From: an uncultured Bacteroidales bacterium
GTDB lineage: Bacteria; Bacteroidota; Bacteroidia; Bacteroidales; UBA932
Reading direction: 5' to 3'
Length of the DNA: 56,054 bases
Assembly: GCA_905233655.1 (NCBI GenBank)
Contig: CAJOCS010000009.1
Span: 1 to 56,054, forward strand
The notes beneath the pieces are model-generated. The model was not told where the DNA came from and made no database searches. It saw only the letters and a list, made by a program, of their open reading frames with translations. Position 1 is the first letter of the stretch; each line of letters opens with the position of its first letter. This document shows, piece by piece, positions 20,776-29,210 of the stretch. Made by a program: the position numbers and the translations under genes.

Positions 20776-22047
20776 TTACTTTTTGATTACAAAGAATACG
20801 TCGGTGCTCTTCTTCAGGTAGAGAAGGCCGAGCTCGTCGTCGATGTGAACCACCTGGACATCCTTGAAGGTGGTGATAATCTGGGGCTCGCCCTTAACCG
20901 TCATGCTGAAGGAAAGGTCGAACTCATCTCCCACGGCCGGATCCTCCGGAATTCCGGAGAAGGAAACCACCTTGACTTCCGCCGGATAGAGCAGTCTCAT
21001 GCTCAGTCTACCGTCTTTGTACAGACGGCTGAGCTGGTCTTCTCCCCTGACGTGAATGTAGTTCACGCCGTTGATTCCGTATCCGCCGGGCCGGGTCTCC
21101 GAGAGGAAAGGATCCCTCTTTTCCTGAGTGATCTCCACTACTTCGGTTATGCTGCCGATGGTGAAACTGATTCGGGCGACTCTCTGGGCCTCATTGGGGT
21201 TGGCTTCCACGTAGAAGCCCTCGAGGTAGGTGTTAAGGCTCTTTGTGGTGAGAGGCGTCACCCAGTCGGAATCGATCGAATAGGTATATCCGGTGTTCGT
21301 AAGCAGCTCTACCAGCACCTCGCCTCCGGTGGAAGGAACCGTGAAATTCTTCTCCACCACTATGAGGTTGTCGGTCTGGGCCTGGGAAATGGGAATGTTG
21401 AATTCCAGCCCCGAGGCAAGGGAAACGGTGAATTCCGCCTTGCGTTCTCCAACGTTGTCGGAGTTGTCGTCAACGGGCTTGAAAACAATGGTCTGCTTAT
21501 TCCCGGCACCGCCTGAGACGGGGCTCACGGTGAACCATGCATCTTTGGGAACTGTGATTTCCCAGTTGCTGTTGGTGCAGAGGTAAACCTCACGGCTGTT
21601 GATACCGTAGAGTTTCACTTCATCGGCCATGAAGACCGATTCCAGGCCTCCCTGGTTTATTTCCAGGCGGCGGGTAACGCTTCCGGCCTCGAACAGGACC
21701 GTACCCTTGCGGGCCTCGCCCATGTTGCTGGCTATGGTAAAACCTACGTTCCACTTGTTATCGCCCACGGCATCGGTTCCGAGTGCCTGGATCCAGGTGT
21801 CGTCTTCGTTCTCGAGACGCGCCGTCCATTTTACATCGCAAAGGACAACTATAGCGAATGACTGGGTTTCTGCATTGAAAGACAGATTGGAATCGTCATT
21901 GTGCTGATTGACCACAAATACAGCTGGTTCTGTGCTGGCCGGTTCCGGTTCCACTCCTGTCCCGAATATGATTTCGCAGGAGTTGAGCAGCAGCGTCGCG
22001 GCTAAAAGCAGCGACGTGCCGGCAAACTTAAACGGGTTCAGTTTCAT
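20776..22047 (-). CDS. BACON-domain lipoprotein
   Basis: A 423-residue lipoprotein with signal peptide and lipobox LNSC (Cys24). Tandem Ig-like modules of the BACON type follow: each has the pattern of a strand, then W-x-I/V-x-(3-4)-W or Y, then GxxxRxAxxxF and ending in ITQ, NQG or SQA (for example RRLEINQG, FNIPISQAQ, VEITQEKRD). BACON modules usually bind carbohydrate or mucin or act as spacers in Bacteroidota surface proteins. The gene ends six bases before the M6 metalloprotease, so it may position or inhibit the protease at the surface; this is inference from context. Confidence 0.8.
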   Translation of the reverse strand: MKLNPFKFAGTSLLLAATLLLNSCEIIFGTGVEPEPASTEPAVFVVNQHNDDSNLSFNAETQSFAIVVLCDVKWTARLENEDDTWIQALGTDAVGDNKWNVGFTIASNMGEARKGTVLFEAGSVTRRLEINQGGLESVFMADEVKLYGINSREVYLCTNSNWEITVPKDAWFTVSPVSGGAGNKQTIVFKPVDDNSDNVGERKAEFTVSLASGLEFNIPISQAQTDNLIVVEKNFTVPSTGGEVLVELLTNTGYTYSIDSDWVTPLTTKSLNTYLEGFYVEANPNEAQRVARISFTIGSITEVVEITQEKRDPFLSETRPGGYGINGVNYIHVRGEDQLSRLYKDGRLSMRLLYPAEVKVVSFSGIPEDPAVGDEFDLSFSMTVKGEPQIITTFKDVQVVHIDDELGLLYLKKSTDVFFVIKK

Positions 22048-22069
22048 TACTACTTCTGATTGGTAACTA

Positions 22070-22077
22070 CAAATATA
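22070..22077 (-). promoter_or_regulatory. Promoter -7 box for the BACON lipoprotein-protease operon
   Basis: Read leftward TATATTTG fits TAnnTTTG, 22 bases before the ATG at 22047. It is divergent from the antiporter promoter. Confidence 0.5.
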
Positions 22078-22098
22078 CTTTTTTTTAATAATAATTAC

Positions 22099-22106
22099 TA
22101 TTTTTG
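22099..22106 (+). promoter_or_regulatory. Promoter -7 box for the antiporter gene
   Basis: TATTTTTG fits TAnnTTTG and is 19 bases before the ATG at 22126. It supports that start over an upstream in-frame ATG at 22060. Confidence 0.45.
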
Positions 22107-22125
22107 TGCTGAAAAAGTGACTGAA

Positions 22126-23097
22126 ATGGCATTATCAATCATATTGCTCATAGTGGGGCTGGCGCTCGTAGTCGTCGGGGCCGAGTACCTGGTAGACGGT
22201 TCCTCTTCGCTTGCGAGGCGTTTTGGAATGAGTGAGTTCATAATTGGCCTCACCATAGTCGGTATGGGCACTTCCGCCCCCGAAATGGTGGTGAGTTTCA
22301 TCGGCGCTATCGAAGGCAATGCCGACGTTTCCATCGGCAATGTGGTGGGCTCCAATATCTTCAATACCCTGCTGATCCTCGGCCTTACGGCCTTGATCCT
22401 GCCTATTGGAATCACGAGCGCGAACCTCCGCCGCGACATACCCGTGAATATCGTCGTAACCCTGCTGCTGGTAGTGCTCGGATGCAAGAACAAGCTGTTC
22501 GGAGCCGGTTTCGACGGGCTTGGACTCGTGGACGGAATTGTGCTCCTTGCGATCTTCGTCGCCTACATGTGGTACAGCTTTGTCAAGGACAGGCCTTCCT
22601 CTTCCGATAATCCGGAATCTGCGGAAAAGGCCGATAAGGACAGGTCCGTGGCCATTTCACTCCTGATGGTCGCAGGCGGCCTTGCAGCCCTGGTTTTCGG
22701 CGGCCGCATGTTCGTGGACAATGCCAGCCTGATAGCCACTGAAATCGGAGTCAGCCAGAAATTCATAGCCATTACGGTGCTTGCAGGCGGCACTTCCCTG
22801 CCCGAACTTGCAACCTGTGTGGTGGCCGCCGCGAAGAAGAAGGGGCAGCTGGCGCTGGGCAACATCATCGGCTCGAACCTTTTCAATATCATGCTCGTTC
22901 TCGGCGGTTCCGCCCTGATTCATCCGCTCCCGTTTACCGGAATGACGGCCGTCGACCTCGGCGTCCTGGTTTTCAGTGCGGTGATTCTGCTGCTGAGCGC
23001 CTGGATTGGCAAACGCAATAAACTGGACCGTGTGGATGGTTCCGTGATGCTTGCCGTGTGGCTGGCCTATATGACCTATCTGATTATTAATCTTTAG
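22126..23097 (+). CDS. Calcium/sodium antiporter, CaCA family (YrbG-like)
   Basis: A 323-residue inner-membrane protein with about ten hydrophobic segments in two inverted halves. Both alpha repeats are intact: GMGTSAPEMVVS with VVGSNIFNTL in the first and AGGTSLPELATC with IIGSNLFNIM in the second, carrying the ion-coordinating glutamates. The ATG at 22126 (MALSIILLIVG) is chosen because the region before it lies upstream of the promoter box and does not look like protein. It exchanges calcium or another cation for sodium or protons. MscS follows after three bases, so the pair may serve ion and osmotic balance. Confidence 0.9.
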   Translation: MALSIILLIVGLALVVVGAEYLVDGSSSLARRFGMSEFIIGLTIVGMGTSAPEMVVSFIGAIEGNADVSIGNVVGSNIFNTLLILGLTALILPIGITSANLRRDIPVNIVVTLLLVVLGCKNKLFGAGFDGLGLVDGIVLLAIFVAYMWYSFVKDRPSSSDNPESAEKADKDRSVAISLLMVAGGLAALVFGGRMFVDNASLIATEIGVSQKFIAITVLAGGTSLPELATCVVAAAKKKGQLALGNIIGSNLFNIMLVLGGSALIHPLPFTGMTAVDLGVLVFSAVILLLSAWIGKRNKLDRVDGSVMLAVWLAYMTYLIINL

Positions 23098-23100
23098 CTT

Positions 23101-24012
23101 ATGTTTATACTTCAGACAGACCCCATTTCTCCCTCCGACAGCCTTGCTGCGAAGTCGGCCGAGGCTCTGGATGTGATTCGTAACACGCCGCCCAATGAAC
23201 TGCTCTCTCAGCTTGGCGCACAGGCCATTCAGTTCGGACTGAAGGTGGTTGCGGCACTGGCCATCTACTTGATAGGCGCATGGCTCATCAAACTTGTCCG
23301 AAGGGCTGTGGCCAAGAGTTTTGTGAAGCGCAAGGCCGAAAAGACCCTCGCTTCGTTCGTAGACTCTCTCATCGCGATTGCGATGTGGGTGATTCTCATT
23401 ATTATCACGGTGGGAACACTTGGTATAAACACCACTTCCCTCGCGGCTCTGCTGGCTGCCGGCGGCATGGCCATCGGCATGGCTCTGAGCGGCACGGTCC
23501 AGAATTTTGCCGGTGGTCTTATGCTTCTCATTTTCAAGCCGTTCAAGGCCGGAGACTTTATTGAAGCTTTAGGTTTCTCCGGAGTCGTTTCCGAGGTGAA
23601 TATCGTGAGCACGAAACTCATTACGGTAGACAACCGCGAGATTATCCTTCCCAACGGCGCCCTGTCCAACGGCAACATAAACAATGTGAGCGCAATGCCC
23701 CTGAGAAGGGTCGACGTCACTTTCTCCGTATCCTATGGCAGCAAGGTGGAAGACGTGAAGGCTGCGCTCGGGGAAATCGTAAAAGCCTGGCCCGCCTTCC
23801 TGGATTCCGGCACCCAGGGTGCCGCAGACCCGTTTATCGGCCTTGTGAACCTGAAGGAGAGCGGAATCGAGTTCGTGGTGCGCGCATGGGTCAAGAGCCC
23901 CGACTACTGGAGCTCCTGGTTCTATCTAAACGAGACAATCTACAGCACACTGCCCGAGAAGGGAATTTCATTCCCCTTCCCTCAGCTGGATGTGCATGTT
24001 AAGAACAGCTGA
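23101..24012 (+). CDS. MscS-family small-conductance mechanosensitive channel
   Basis: A 303-residue inner-membrane protein. The pore helix is ALLAAGGMAIGMALSGTVQNFAGGLMLLIFKPF (residues about 114-150, quoted motif pieces AAGGMAIGMALSG and NFAGG), which matches the glycine-alanine packing helix of MscS, followed by the beta domain GDFIEALGFSGVV and IILPNGALSNGNI. It opens under membrane tension to relieve osmotic shock. It sits three bases after the antiporter gene, and its end overlaps the convergent acyltransferase gene by 14 bases. Confidence 0.92.
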   Translation: MFILQTDPISPSDSLAAKSAEALDVIRNTPPNELLSQLGAQAIQFGLKVVAALAIYLIGAWLIKLVRRAVAKSFVKRKAEKTLASFVDSLIAIAMWVILIIITVGTLGINTTSLAALLAAGGMAIGMALSGTVQNFAGGLMLLIFKPFKAGDFIEALGFSGVVSEVNIVSTKLITVDNREIILPNGALSNGNINNVSAMPLRRVDVTFSVSYGSKVEDVKAALGEIVKAWPAFLDSGTQGAADPFIGLVNLKESGIEFVVRAWVKSPDYWSSWFYLNETIYSTLPEKGISFPFPQLDVHVKNS

Positions 24013-25153
24013 ATTCCTCCTTCGAGAGAACGGGATTGGAATAAATCCTGAGGAATATGTCCCTGAGTTGAGCCTTATCCAGATAGGGCTCAACTTTTTC
24101 CATCTGGGCGGCGGTATATGCGAGGAAGGCCTCGACATCGGCCTTGTCGTAATTGTCCGAGTACTTGTCTGTACCGTTCACCAGGTCGTAGGCGATGTAA
24201 TTGGTCTTCCACAGCTTGTAGCCGTTGATGACGCGGCGGTCCACGGCGTGGCGGATTTCCTGGTAGCGGTCGTTCTTGGTGCAGTGTGAAGCCTCACGGA
24301 TTTCCTCCTCGGTGAGCGGATCGCCGATATTCAGATGTACGTTGCCCTTCTGCTGTTTTATGCCGAGCATGATGCTCTGAAGGTCCTCATGGTCTGTCTT
24401 CACGTATTTCTGGGTGCGGGAAATGAGCACTTCCCTGGCCTTCAGAATGTCGCAGGGCTCATATTCATAGGAGATGGAAAGCGGGACGATGTTGAGCTCC
24501 ATGAAGTTCTCCACGAAGTCCTTTGTTCCGCTCATGTCGAACATCTTCAGCAGTCCCTGTTCGGTGATGTCGATTCCGTCTTTGGTGCGGCCCTGCCTCT
24601 GGGCAATCCATACCGAACTGTCTCCGGAAGTGACCGTTTCCCGAATATACCTCGAAAGGAGCTGGGAGGAAAGGTAAAGCTCCCGGGCCGATATTCCCCT
24701 TATGACCTTGATCATCCTGTTGGAACGGATAAGGAGCTCCACCGACTTGTCCTTCAGCAGGTTGTCGCCCACTGCAATCTGTGTGAGGGGCATCTTGTTG
24801 CGGTGCAGCACTATCTGCGTGAACGCCGGATCCAGGATGATGTCCCTGTGGTTGGACATTGCGAGGTATTTGCCTTTGATGGCCTGCAGCTTGGAGATGC
24901 CGTCGTAGGAGAAATTGTGTACCGTGTTGTTGATTACCCATTCGATTGCATAGGACATCACCAGCGACTGGAACTCGTCCACGCTGTGAATGCTGCGCAG
25001 GATATCCCTGAGGTAGGTCTCAGGCTGGTTCGAGAATATGAACTTCGAGACCCACGGGACGGCGGGATGTTCTGCCACCTTGGCAAGGGCTGCCGATGCT
25101 TCTTCGTCGTTGTAGGGAGCGATATCGCTGAAAATGCTGTTGTTCTCTGTCAT
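23999..25153 (-). CDS. PlsC-like 1-acylglycerol-phosphate acyltransferase family protein
   Basis: A 384-residue protein with an acyltransferase motif MSNHRDIILD (His102, Asp108). The spacing between histidine and aspartate is five residues, one more than the classic HX4D motif of PlsC, but this variant is usual for a Bacteroidota acyltransferase family. GDSSVWIAQRQGRTKDG corresponds to the phosphate-binding FPEGTR-like region. It probably transfers an acyl chain in phospholipid synthesis, but donor and acceptor are unknown. It starts eight bases after queA and ends convergent with mscS. Confidence 0.75.
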   Translation of the reverse strand: MTENNSIFSDIAPYNDEEASAALAKVAEHPAVPWVSKFIFSNQPETYLRDILRSIHSVDEFQSLVMSYAIEWVINNTVHNFSYDGISKLQAIKGKYLAMSNHRDIILDPAFTQIVLHRNKMPLTQIAVGDNLLKDKSVELLIRSNRMIKVIRGISARELYLSSQLLSRYIRETVTSGDSSVWIAQRQGRTKDGIDITEQGLLKMFDMSGTKDFVENFMELNIVPLSISYEYEPCDILKAREVLISRTQKYVKTDHEDLQSIMLGIKQQKGNVHLNIGDPLTEEEIREASHCTKNDRYQEIRHAVDRRVINGYKLWKTNYIAYDLVNGTDKYSDNYDKADVEAFLAYTAAQMEKVEPYLDKAQLRDIFLRIYSNPVLSKEEFSCS

Positions 25154-25161
25154 GGCAATTC

Positions 25162-26376
25162 TTATTCAGGCCTCTTCAGCAGCGAGCTGTCGCCATAGCT
25201 GAGGAAGCGGAAACCGTTTGAAAGGGCGTAATCGTAGATTCTGTGCCAGTCGCCGTTCACGAACGACGAAACCAGCAGCAGCAGAGTGCTTTCCGGCTGG
25301 TGGAAATTGGTGACCATAAGGTCTACTATCCTCCAGCGGAAACCGGGTACAATAATAATCCTGGTTCCGGAGAGGATCTGTTCCAGACCGTTTTTGTCCA
25401 TATAGGCGGCTAGTGCCTTGAGGGCCTCTTCGGTGCTGTATTTCCATTCACGGGTGTATGGAGCCCATTGGGGAACATCTTCCGGAGCGCCGCTCTCTAT
25501 GCAGGATACTCCGAGATAATACAGCGATTCGAGGGTGCGCACCGACGTAGTTCCCACGGCAACAGTAATCCTCCCCTCCCTGTTTATCAGTTTTTCTATC
25601 AGGGAGCGTGTGACGGTAAAGGGTTCACGGTGCATGGGGTGGTCCTCGACCTGCTGCGATTTAACAGGCAGGAAGGTTCCGGCACCTACGTGCAGGCATA
25701 CCGTTTCCGTCTCAACTCCTTTTTCCCTGAGCCGGGAGAGTACATCGTCGGTAAAATGAAGGCCGGCCGTGGGAGCGGCCACGGAACCTCTCCACCTCGC
25801 ATACAGGGTCTGGTAGCGTTCTGAATCGATGGCCTCGCTCTCGCGGTTAAGATATGGAGGAATGGGCACGGTCCCGGCTGTATCCAGAACGGCCGAGAAA
25901 GGCTGTCCGCCGTCCCATTCGAACCTTACCTTACCCGTCTGCCCATCCCTTTCAATAAGGCTCGCGCGAAGGTCCATATCCTTTACTTCCTGGTTTGAAT
26001 CCGGGTTGTAGAGGTGCAGGACATCGTTTTTCCAGCGTTTTGCATTGCCGATGACACATTTCCATGTGCAGGAGGATGTGGCCGCAAAGGCAGTGGCATA
26101 TTCGGCGGGTTCAATTGGTTCGAGGCAGAAAATCTCGATATGGGCTCCGCTTTCCCTCACAAAATGAAGACGGGCGGGAACCACTTTTGTGTCGTTAAAT
26201 ATCATCAGTGCACAGGAAGGAATGAAATCGGGGAGATGGCTGAAAACGCTTTCGCTTACGCAGCCGTCCCCGTACAGCAGCAATTTTGAAGCATCGCGCT
26301 GCGGCAAAGGATACTTTGCGATCCTGTCATCGGGCAAGGGATAATTGTAATCCGCTATTGCAATCGAAGGAATCAT
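25162..26376 (-). CDS. queA: S-adenosylmethionine:tRNA ribosyltransferase-isomerase QueA
   Basis: A 404-residue enzyme of queuosine synthesis: it transfers the ribosyl part of SAM to 7-aminomethyl-7-deazaguanine in tRNA, giving epoxyqueuosine. The N-terminal YPLPDDRIAKYPLPQRDASKLL, NDTKVVPARL, the central APTAGLHFT and HVGAGTFLPVK, and the C-terminal VTNFHQPESTLLLLVSSF are all QueA hallmarks. Size is slightly above the usual 340-360 residues because of insertions around 120-150. Its promoter box lies at 26410-26417. Followed after eight bases by the PlsC-like gene. Confidence 0.95.
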   Translation of the reverse strand: MIPSIAIADYNYPLPDDRIAKYPLPQRDASKLLLYGDGCVSESVFSHLPDFIPSCALMIFNDTKVVPARLHFVRESGAHIEIFCLEPIEPAEYATAFAATSSCTWKCVIGNAKRWKNDVLHLYNPDSNQEVKDMDLRASLIERDGQTGKVRFEWDGGQPFSAVLDTAGTVPIPPYLNRESEAIDSERYQTLYARWRGSVAAPTAGLHFTDDVLSRLREKGVETETVCLHVGAGTFLPVKSQQVEDHPMHREPFTVTRSLIEKLINREGRITVAVGTTSVRTLESLYYLGVSCIESGAPEDVPQWAPYTREWKYSTEEALKALAAYMDKNGLEQILSGTRIIIVPGFRWRIVDLMVTNFHQPESTLLLLVSSFVNGDWHRIYDYALSNGFRFLSYGDSSLLKRPE

Positions 26377-26409
26377 TCCTCTGGTGTGTTCTGTTTAATA
26401 TTCCGTATG

Positions 26410-26417
26410 CAAAGTTA
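26410..26417 (-). promoter_or_regulatory. Promoter -7 box for queA
   Basis: Read leftward TAACTTTG fits TAnnTTTG, giving a leader of about 30 bases to the queA ATG at 26376. Confidence 0.5.
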
Positions 26418-26503
26418 CAAAAATTTTCGGACCGTTTTCCAGCCCCTTTCCTGCGCGGTTTGAAATTTACATGATTGAACAACATAAAGTATTACTTTAA
26501 CAC

Positions 26504-26546
26504 GGATTTGTAAACAATATGCTGGTTTCAACAAGGATTTGTAAAC
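26504..26546. repeat. Direct repeat GGATTTGTAAAC (two copies, 31-base period)
   Basis: Exact 12-base copies lie at 26504-26515 and 26535-26546; the core ATTTGTAAA recurs at 26848-26856, overlapping the promoter of the XRE gene. They sit in the 496-base AT-rich gap before that gene and are candidate regulator-binding sites. Apart from these and the next repeat pair I see no gene in this gap. Confidence 0.5.
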
Positions 26547-26606
26547 TAAAATGCTAAAACGGGGCTTGCATTCTCTTTTAAAAATTTCTATTAAGCTTTA
26601 ACACTC

Positions 26607-26740
26607 TTAAACCCAGCTAAATAACTAATTTATCTAAAGTATAATTAAAGGTATTTTCGGGCGATTTGTGAATAAAGTCCGGAAAATATGTTGAAAACAA
26701 TTGAATGTATGTATTTATATCATTTAAACCCAGCTATATA
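26607..26740. repeat. Direct repeat TTAAACCCAGCTAWATA (two copies)
   Basis: Copies at 26607-26623 and 26724-26740 match at 16 of 17 positions with a 117-base spacing, in the same AT-rich gap upstream of the XRE regulator. The conserved ACCCAGCT core stands out against the AT-rich background, so chance is unlikely. Confidence 0.5.
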
Positions 26741-26844
26741 CAATATCTATATAAACCTATTGTTTAAATTGTTTTGAGCTGTATATCCCCTACTCTTCTC
26801 CATTTTTCTTCCCTTTTGCGCTTGTTTTATTGATGGAATCTGTT

Positions 26845-26852
26845 TACATTTG
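26845..26852 (+). promoter_or_regulatory. Promoter -7 box for the XRE regulator
   Basis: TACATTTG fits TAnnTTTG; a CTTG sequence 20 bases upstream is a near -33 element. The box overlaps the third ATTTGTAAA repeat, which would suit autorepression. Confidence 0.5.
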
Positions 26853-26872
26853 TAAAGCTAAAGTTGTAATTT

Positions 26873-27205
26873 ATGAATCGTCGTTTAATGCAGTTTTTGC
26901 AGGCCGAAAACATCTCGCAGTCGCAGTTTGCCGACTGCCTTGAAGTATCCCGCGGTACCCTCTCCCACATCCTCTCCGGACGTAACCGTCCTGGGTACGA
27001 TTTTCTCGAGAGCGTTATGCTTCACTACCCCAGCCTCAGTATAGACTGGCTCATGACCGGGCGCGGCCGCATGTACCGTGATGAACAGGGCGTTCCCGCT
27101 GATTATCAGTCACTCCCGCATGTGGAACAAGCTCCTTCAAGGGACGTTTCCAAGATTGTCGTCTTCTATACGGACGGTTCTTACGTCGAATTTCTTCCGC
27201 AGTAG
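26873..27205 (+). CDS. XRE-family helix-turn-helix DNA-binding protein
   Basis: A 110-residue protein whose N-terminal half (about 1-65) is a Cro/C1-type helix-turn-helix: FLQAENISQSQFADCLEVS then RGTLSHILSGRNRPG. The WLMTGRGRMY segment just after is common in Bacteroidota members. The C-terminal 40 residues (KIVVFYTDGSYVEFLP) form a short beta-like tail that could dimerise or bind a ligand. It stands alone behind a repeat-bearing upstream region, which suggests autoregulation, and may control the DHOD-like/cinA genes that follow. Target unknown. Confidence 0.85.
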   Translation: MNRRLMQFLQAENISQSQFADCLEVSRGTLSHILSGRNRPGYDFLESVMLHYPSLSIDWLMTGRGRMYRDEQGVPADYQSLPHVEQAPSRDVSKIVVFYTDGSYVEFLPQ

Positions 27206-27217
27206 TTCTTTTTTTAG

Positions 27218-27225
27218 TATCTTTG
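27218..27225 (+). promoter_or_regulatory. Promoter -7 box for the DHOD-like gene
   Basis: TATCTTTG fits TAnnTTTG and ends only five bases before the ATG at 27231, predicting a leaderless transcript separate from the XRE gene. Confidence 0.5.
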
Positions 27226-27230
27226 CCCTC

Positions 27231-27935
27231 ATGAAGAAGCTGTTTCGCGGTCGTTTATGGAGCCGACTCTTTTATGGCAGGGCTTATGGTGGCCCCGCCG
27301 TTGAGATTGCCGGCCTCCGTTTTCCCTCCCCGATCGGCCTTGGAATTCCCGCTGAGGAGTGCCGCTTCATGAGTGATTCAAGGGCTGGTTATCTGCTGTT
27401 TAAAGCCGGCGAAAATGCCCCCAGGAAGCTTCTGAATGCGTTTCCCGGTCGCAGTCAGGACGTTCTTCTCTCGCTTGAACTGAGCTCCGATATAGTCCGT
27501 TCCTTTTCCCTCTGCTATGATTTCGTGGATTTCATCGTAGTGAACCCGGACAATCTTACGGGGATGGAAGCGCCTGATATTCCGGATGTAAAGTCTCTCC
27601 TGGATGAAGTTCTGAACCTCCGTCTCTGCTACGAGATGTATACCCCTGTGTTTGTGAGGCTTTCTCCCAGACGTACCCCCGATGAGATGGATGAAATGCT
27701 TCATTTCTGCCTTCTTAACGGGGTGGACGGCCTTTTTGTGAACAGTGTCAAGCAATTGCATGCCGTTCAGGATATGATTGGGAACAGGCTTCCGCTTGTA
27801 CTGACTACCGACAGCACCAATCCTTCAGAGATTGTGTCCATGTACCGTGAGGGGGCTTCCCTGGTGGAATGCAATGTGAGGCCGCATGTCTTGAAAAAGA
27901 TACATAAACTGCTGGAACAATCTGAAATACAATGA
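27231..27935 (+). CDS. Dihydroorotate dehydrogenase-like TIM-barrel protein, degenerate
   Basis: A 234-residue protein that resembles class 2 dihydroorotate dehydrogenase in outline: FPSPIGLGIPAEEC where PyrD has NPVGLAAGFDKN, FVDFIVVNPDN for the flavin and orotate contact, VFVRLSPRRTPDEMDEML for KIAPDLTDEDL, and GVDGLFVNS. It is about 100 residues shorter than PyrD and lacks the catalytic serine segment, the canonical lysine and the C-terminal GGI and SGxD flavin motifs, so dehydrogenase activity is doubtful. The start follows a promoter box by five bases. It overlaps cinA in ATGA. Role unknown. Confidence 0.6.
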   Translation: MKKLFRGRLWSRLFYGRAYGGPAVEIAGLRFPSPIGLGIPAEECRFMSDSRAGYLLFKAGENAPRKLLNAFPGRSQDVLLSLELSSDIVRSFSLCYDFVDFIVVNPDNLTGMEAPDIPDVKSLLDEVLNLRLCYEMYTPVFVRLSPRRTPDEMDEMLHFCLLNGVDGLFVNSVKQLHAVQDMIGNRLPLVLTTDSTNPSEIVSMYREGASLVECNVRPHVLKKIHKLLEQSEIQ

Positions 27936-29194
27936 TTCAGGCTACTATTTGCACCATAGGCGATGAGATTCTCATTGGCCAGGTTGTGGATACCAATTCC
28001 TCCAGGATCGCCCTGGCGCTGGAAGAGGCTGGTATCAAGGTAAAGGGTATGGTTTCCGTCCCGGACAATTCTGAGGAAATAGAAAACTGTCTGGTAAAAG
28101 CATTGAAAGACAGTGATATAGTTATAACTACAGGTGGACTTGGTCCAACCAAGGACGACATCACGAAAGCGGTTCTCATGCGCGTATCCGGCAGTAAAGC
28201 TATGGTTGAACATGCCGGACAGCTTGAGATGGTGCACAGGATTCTCCGAAGCCGTGGCCTCGATGTGCTTCCTGCGAATCTTGCACAGGCCATGGTGCCG
28301 GAAAAGGCTGAAGTGATAGTAAACAGGCTTGGAACGGCTCCAATCATGGTTTTCCGCGGTCTGGGCAAGGGCTCAGGCAGCCTTTATTCCCTTCCCGGCG
28401 TGCCTTTTGAGGCCGTTGGTGCCCTTCCCGACGTAATGGGCGACATAAGGGCCCATTATGCCGCCGAGAATATAATGCACAGGAATATAATGGTGTATGG
28501 TGTGGCCGAGAGTGCCCTTGCAGCCAGGATTGCCGAATGGGAAGACGCTCTTGAGAGCGGGTTGCATCTTGCATATCTGCCCAATCCCCTCACCGGTATA
28601 AGACTCCGTCTTTCCGCCTATGGCGGAGATCCTTCCGAGCAGGAAAAACGTCTCGACAACGCTATACAGGGCCTTCTTCCCCTTCTTGGAGAGGATTGTT
28701 ATTCACTCGGGGACGATACGCTCGAACACGCTGTAGGAACTCTTCTGAAGCGTTATGGCAGGACTGTCTCCGCCGCCGAATCCTGCACCGGAGGCGAGAT
28801 ATCCCATCTGTTTACCTCCGTTCCCGGCTCGTCGGCCTATTATCTTGGCTCTGTGACGTCCTATGCCATCTCGGTAAAGGAAAAGGTGCTTGGAGTGCCT
28901 TCAGCCGTAATAGAGGAGTTCGGTGTGGTAAGCAGTGAGGTCGCCGCCGCTATGGCCGAGGGTGTCCGCAGGGTTTGCGGGAGCGATTATGCTGTTTCGA
29001 CCACCGGACTCGCCGGCCCTGACGGAGACGAAAGAAATCCCGTGGGTACCGTATGGATCGGAGTCTCCGGACCGCTTGGAACAAGGACAAAACGCTGTCA
29101 GTATAAGAACGACAGGCGTCGGAATATACAGCGTTTTGCCGCTTCCGCCCTGGATTTCCTCCGTAGATACATTTTGGAGGCTGAAAACATCTAA
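27932..29194 (+). CDS. cinA: CinA family protein (nucleotide-recycling/NMN amidohydrolase)
   Basis: A 420-residue two-domain protein. The N-terminal MoaB-like domain (1 to about 170) has TICTIGDEILIGQVVDTNS and TTGGLGPTKDDIT; the C-terminal PncC-like domain (about 255-410) has SAAESCTGGEISHLFTSVPGSS and TTGLAGPDGDERNPVGTVWI, with the catalytic serine in ESCTGG. Family members hydrolyse ADP-ribose-type compounds and nicotinamide mononucleotide in NAD recycling. Overlaps the DHOD-like gene by four bases, so the two are translationally coupled. A hairpin follows 16 bases after the stop. Confidence 0.92.
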   Translation: MIQATICTIGDEILIGQVVDTNSSRIALALEEAGIKVKGMVSVPDNSEEIENCLVKALKDSDIVITTGGLGPTKDDITKAVLMRVSGSKAMVEHAGQLEMVHRILRSRGLDVLPANLAQAMVPEKAEVIVNRLGTAPIMVFRGLGKGSGSLYSLPGVPFEAVGALPDVMGDIRAHYAAENIMHRNIMVYGVAESALAARIAEWEDALESGLHLAYLPNPLTGIRLRLSAYGGDPSEQEKRLDNAIQGLLPLLGEDCYSLGDDTLEHAVGTLLKRYGRTVSAAESCTGGEISHLFTSVPGSSAYYLGSVTSYAISVKEKVLGVPSAVIEEFGVVSSEVAAAMAEGVRRVCGSDYAVSTTGLAGPDGDERNPVGTVWIGVSGPLGTRTKRCQYKNDRRRNIQRFAASALDFLRRYILEAENI

Positions 29195-29210
29195 TCTATT
29201 GATATAAAAT

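Noticed and set aside
27078..27230. Upstream extension of the DHOD-like protein
   Set aside because: Overlaps the end of the XRE gene in another frame; promoter box at 27218-27225 lies within it.
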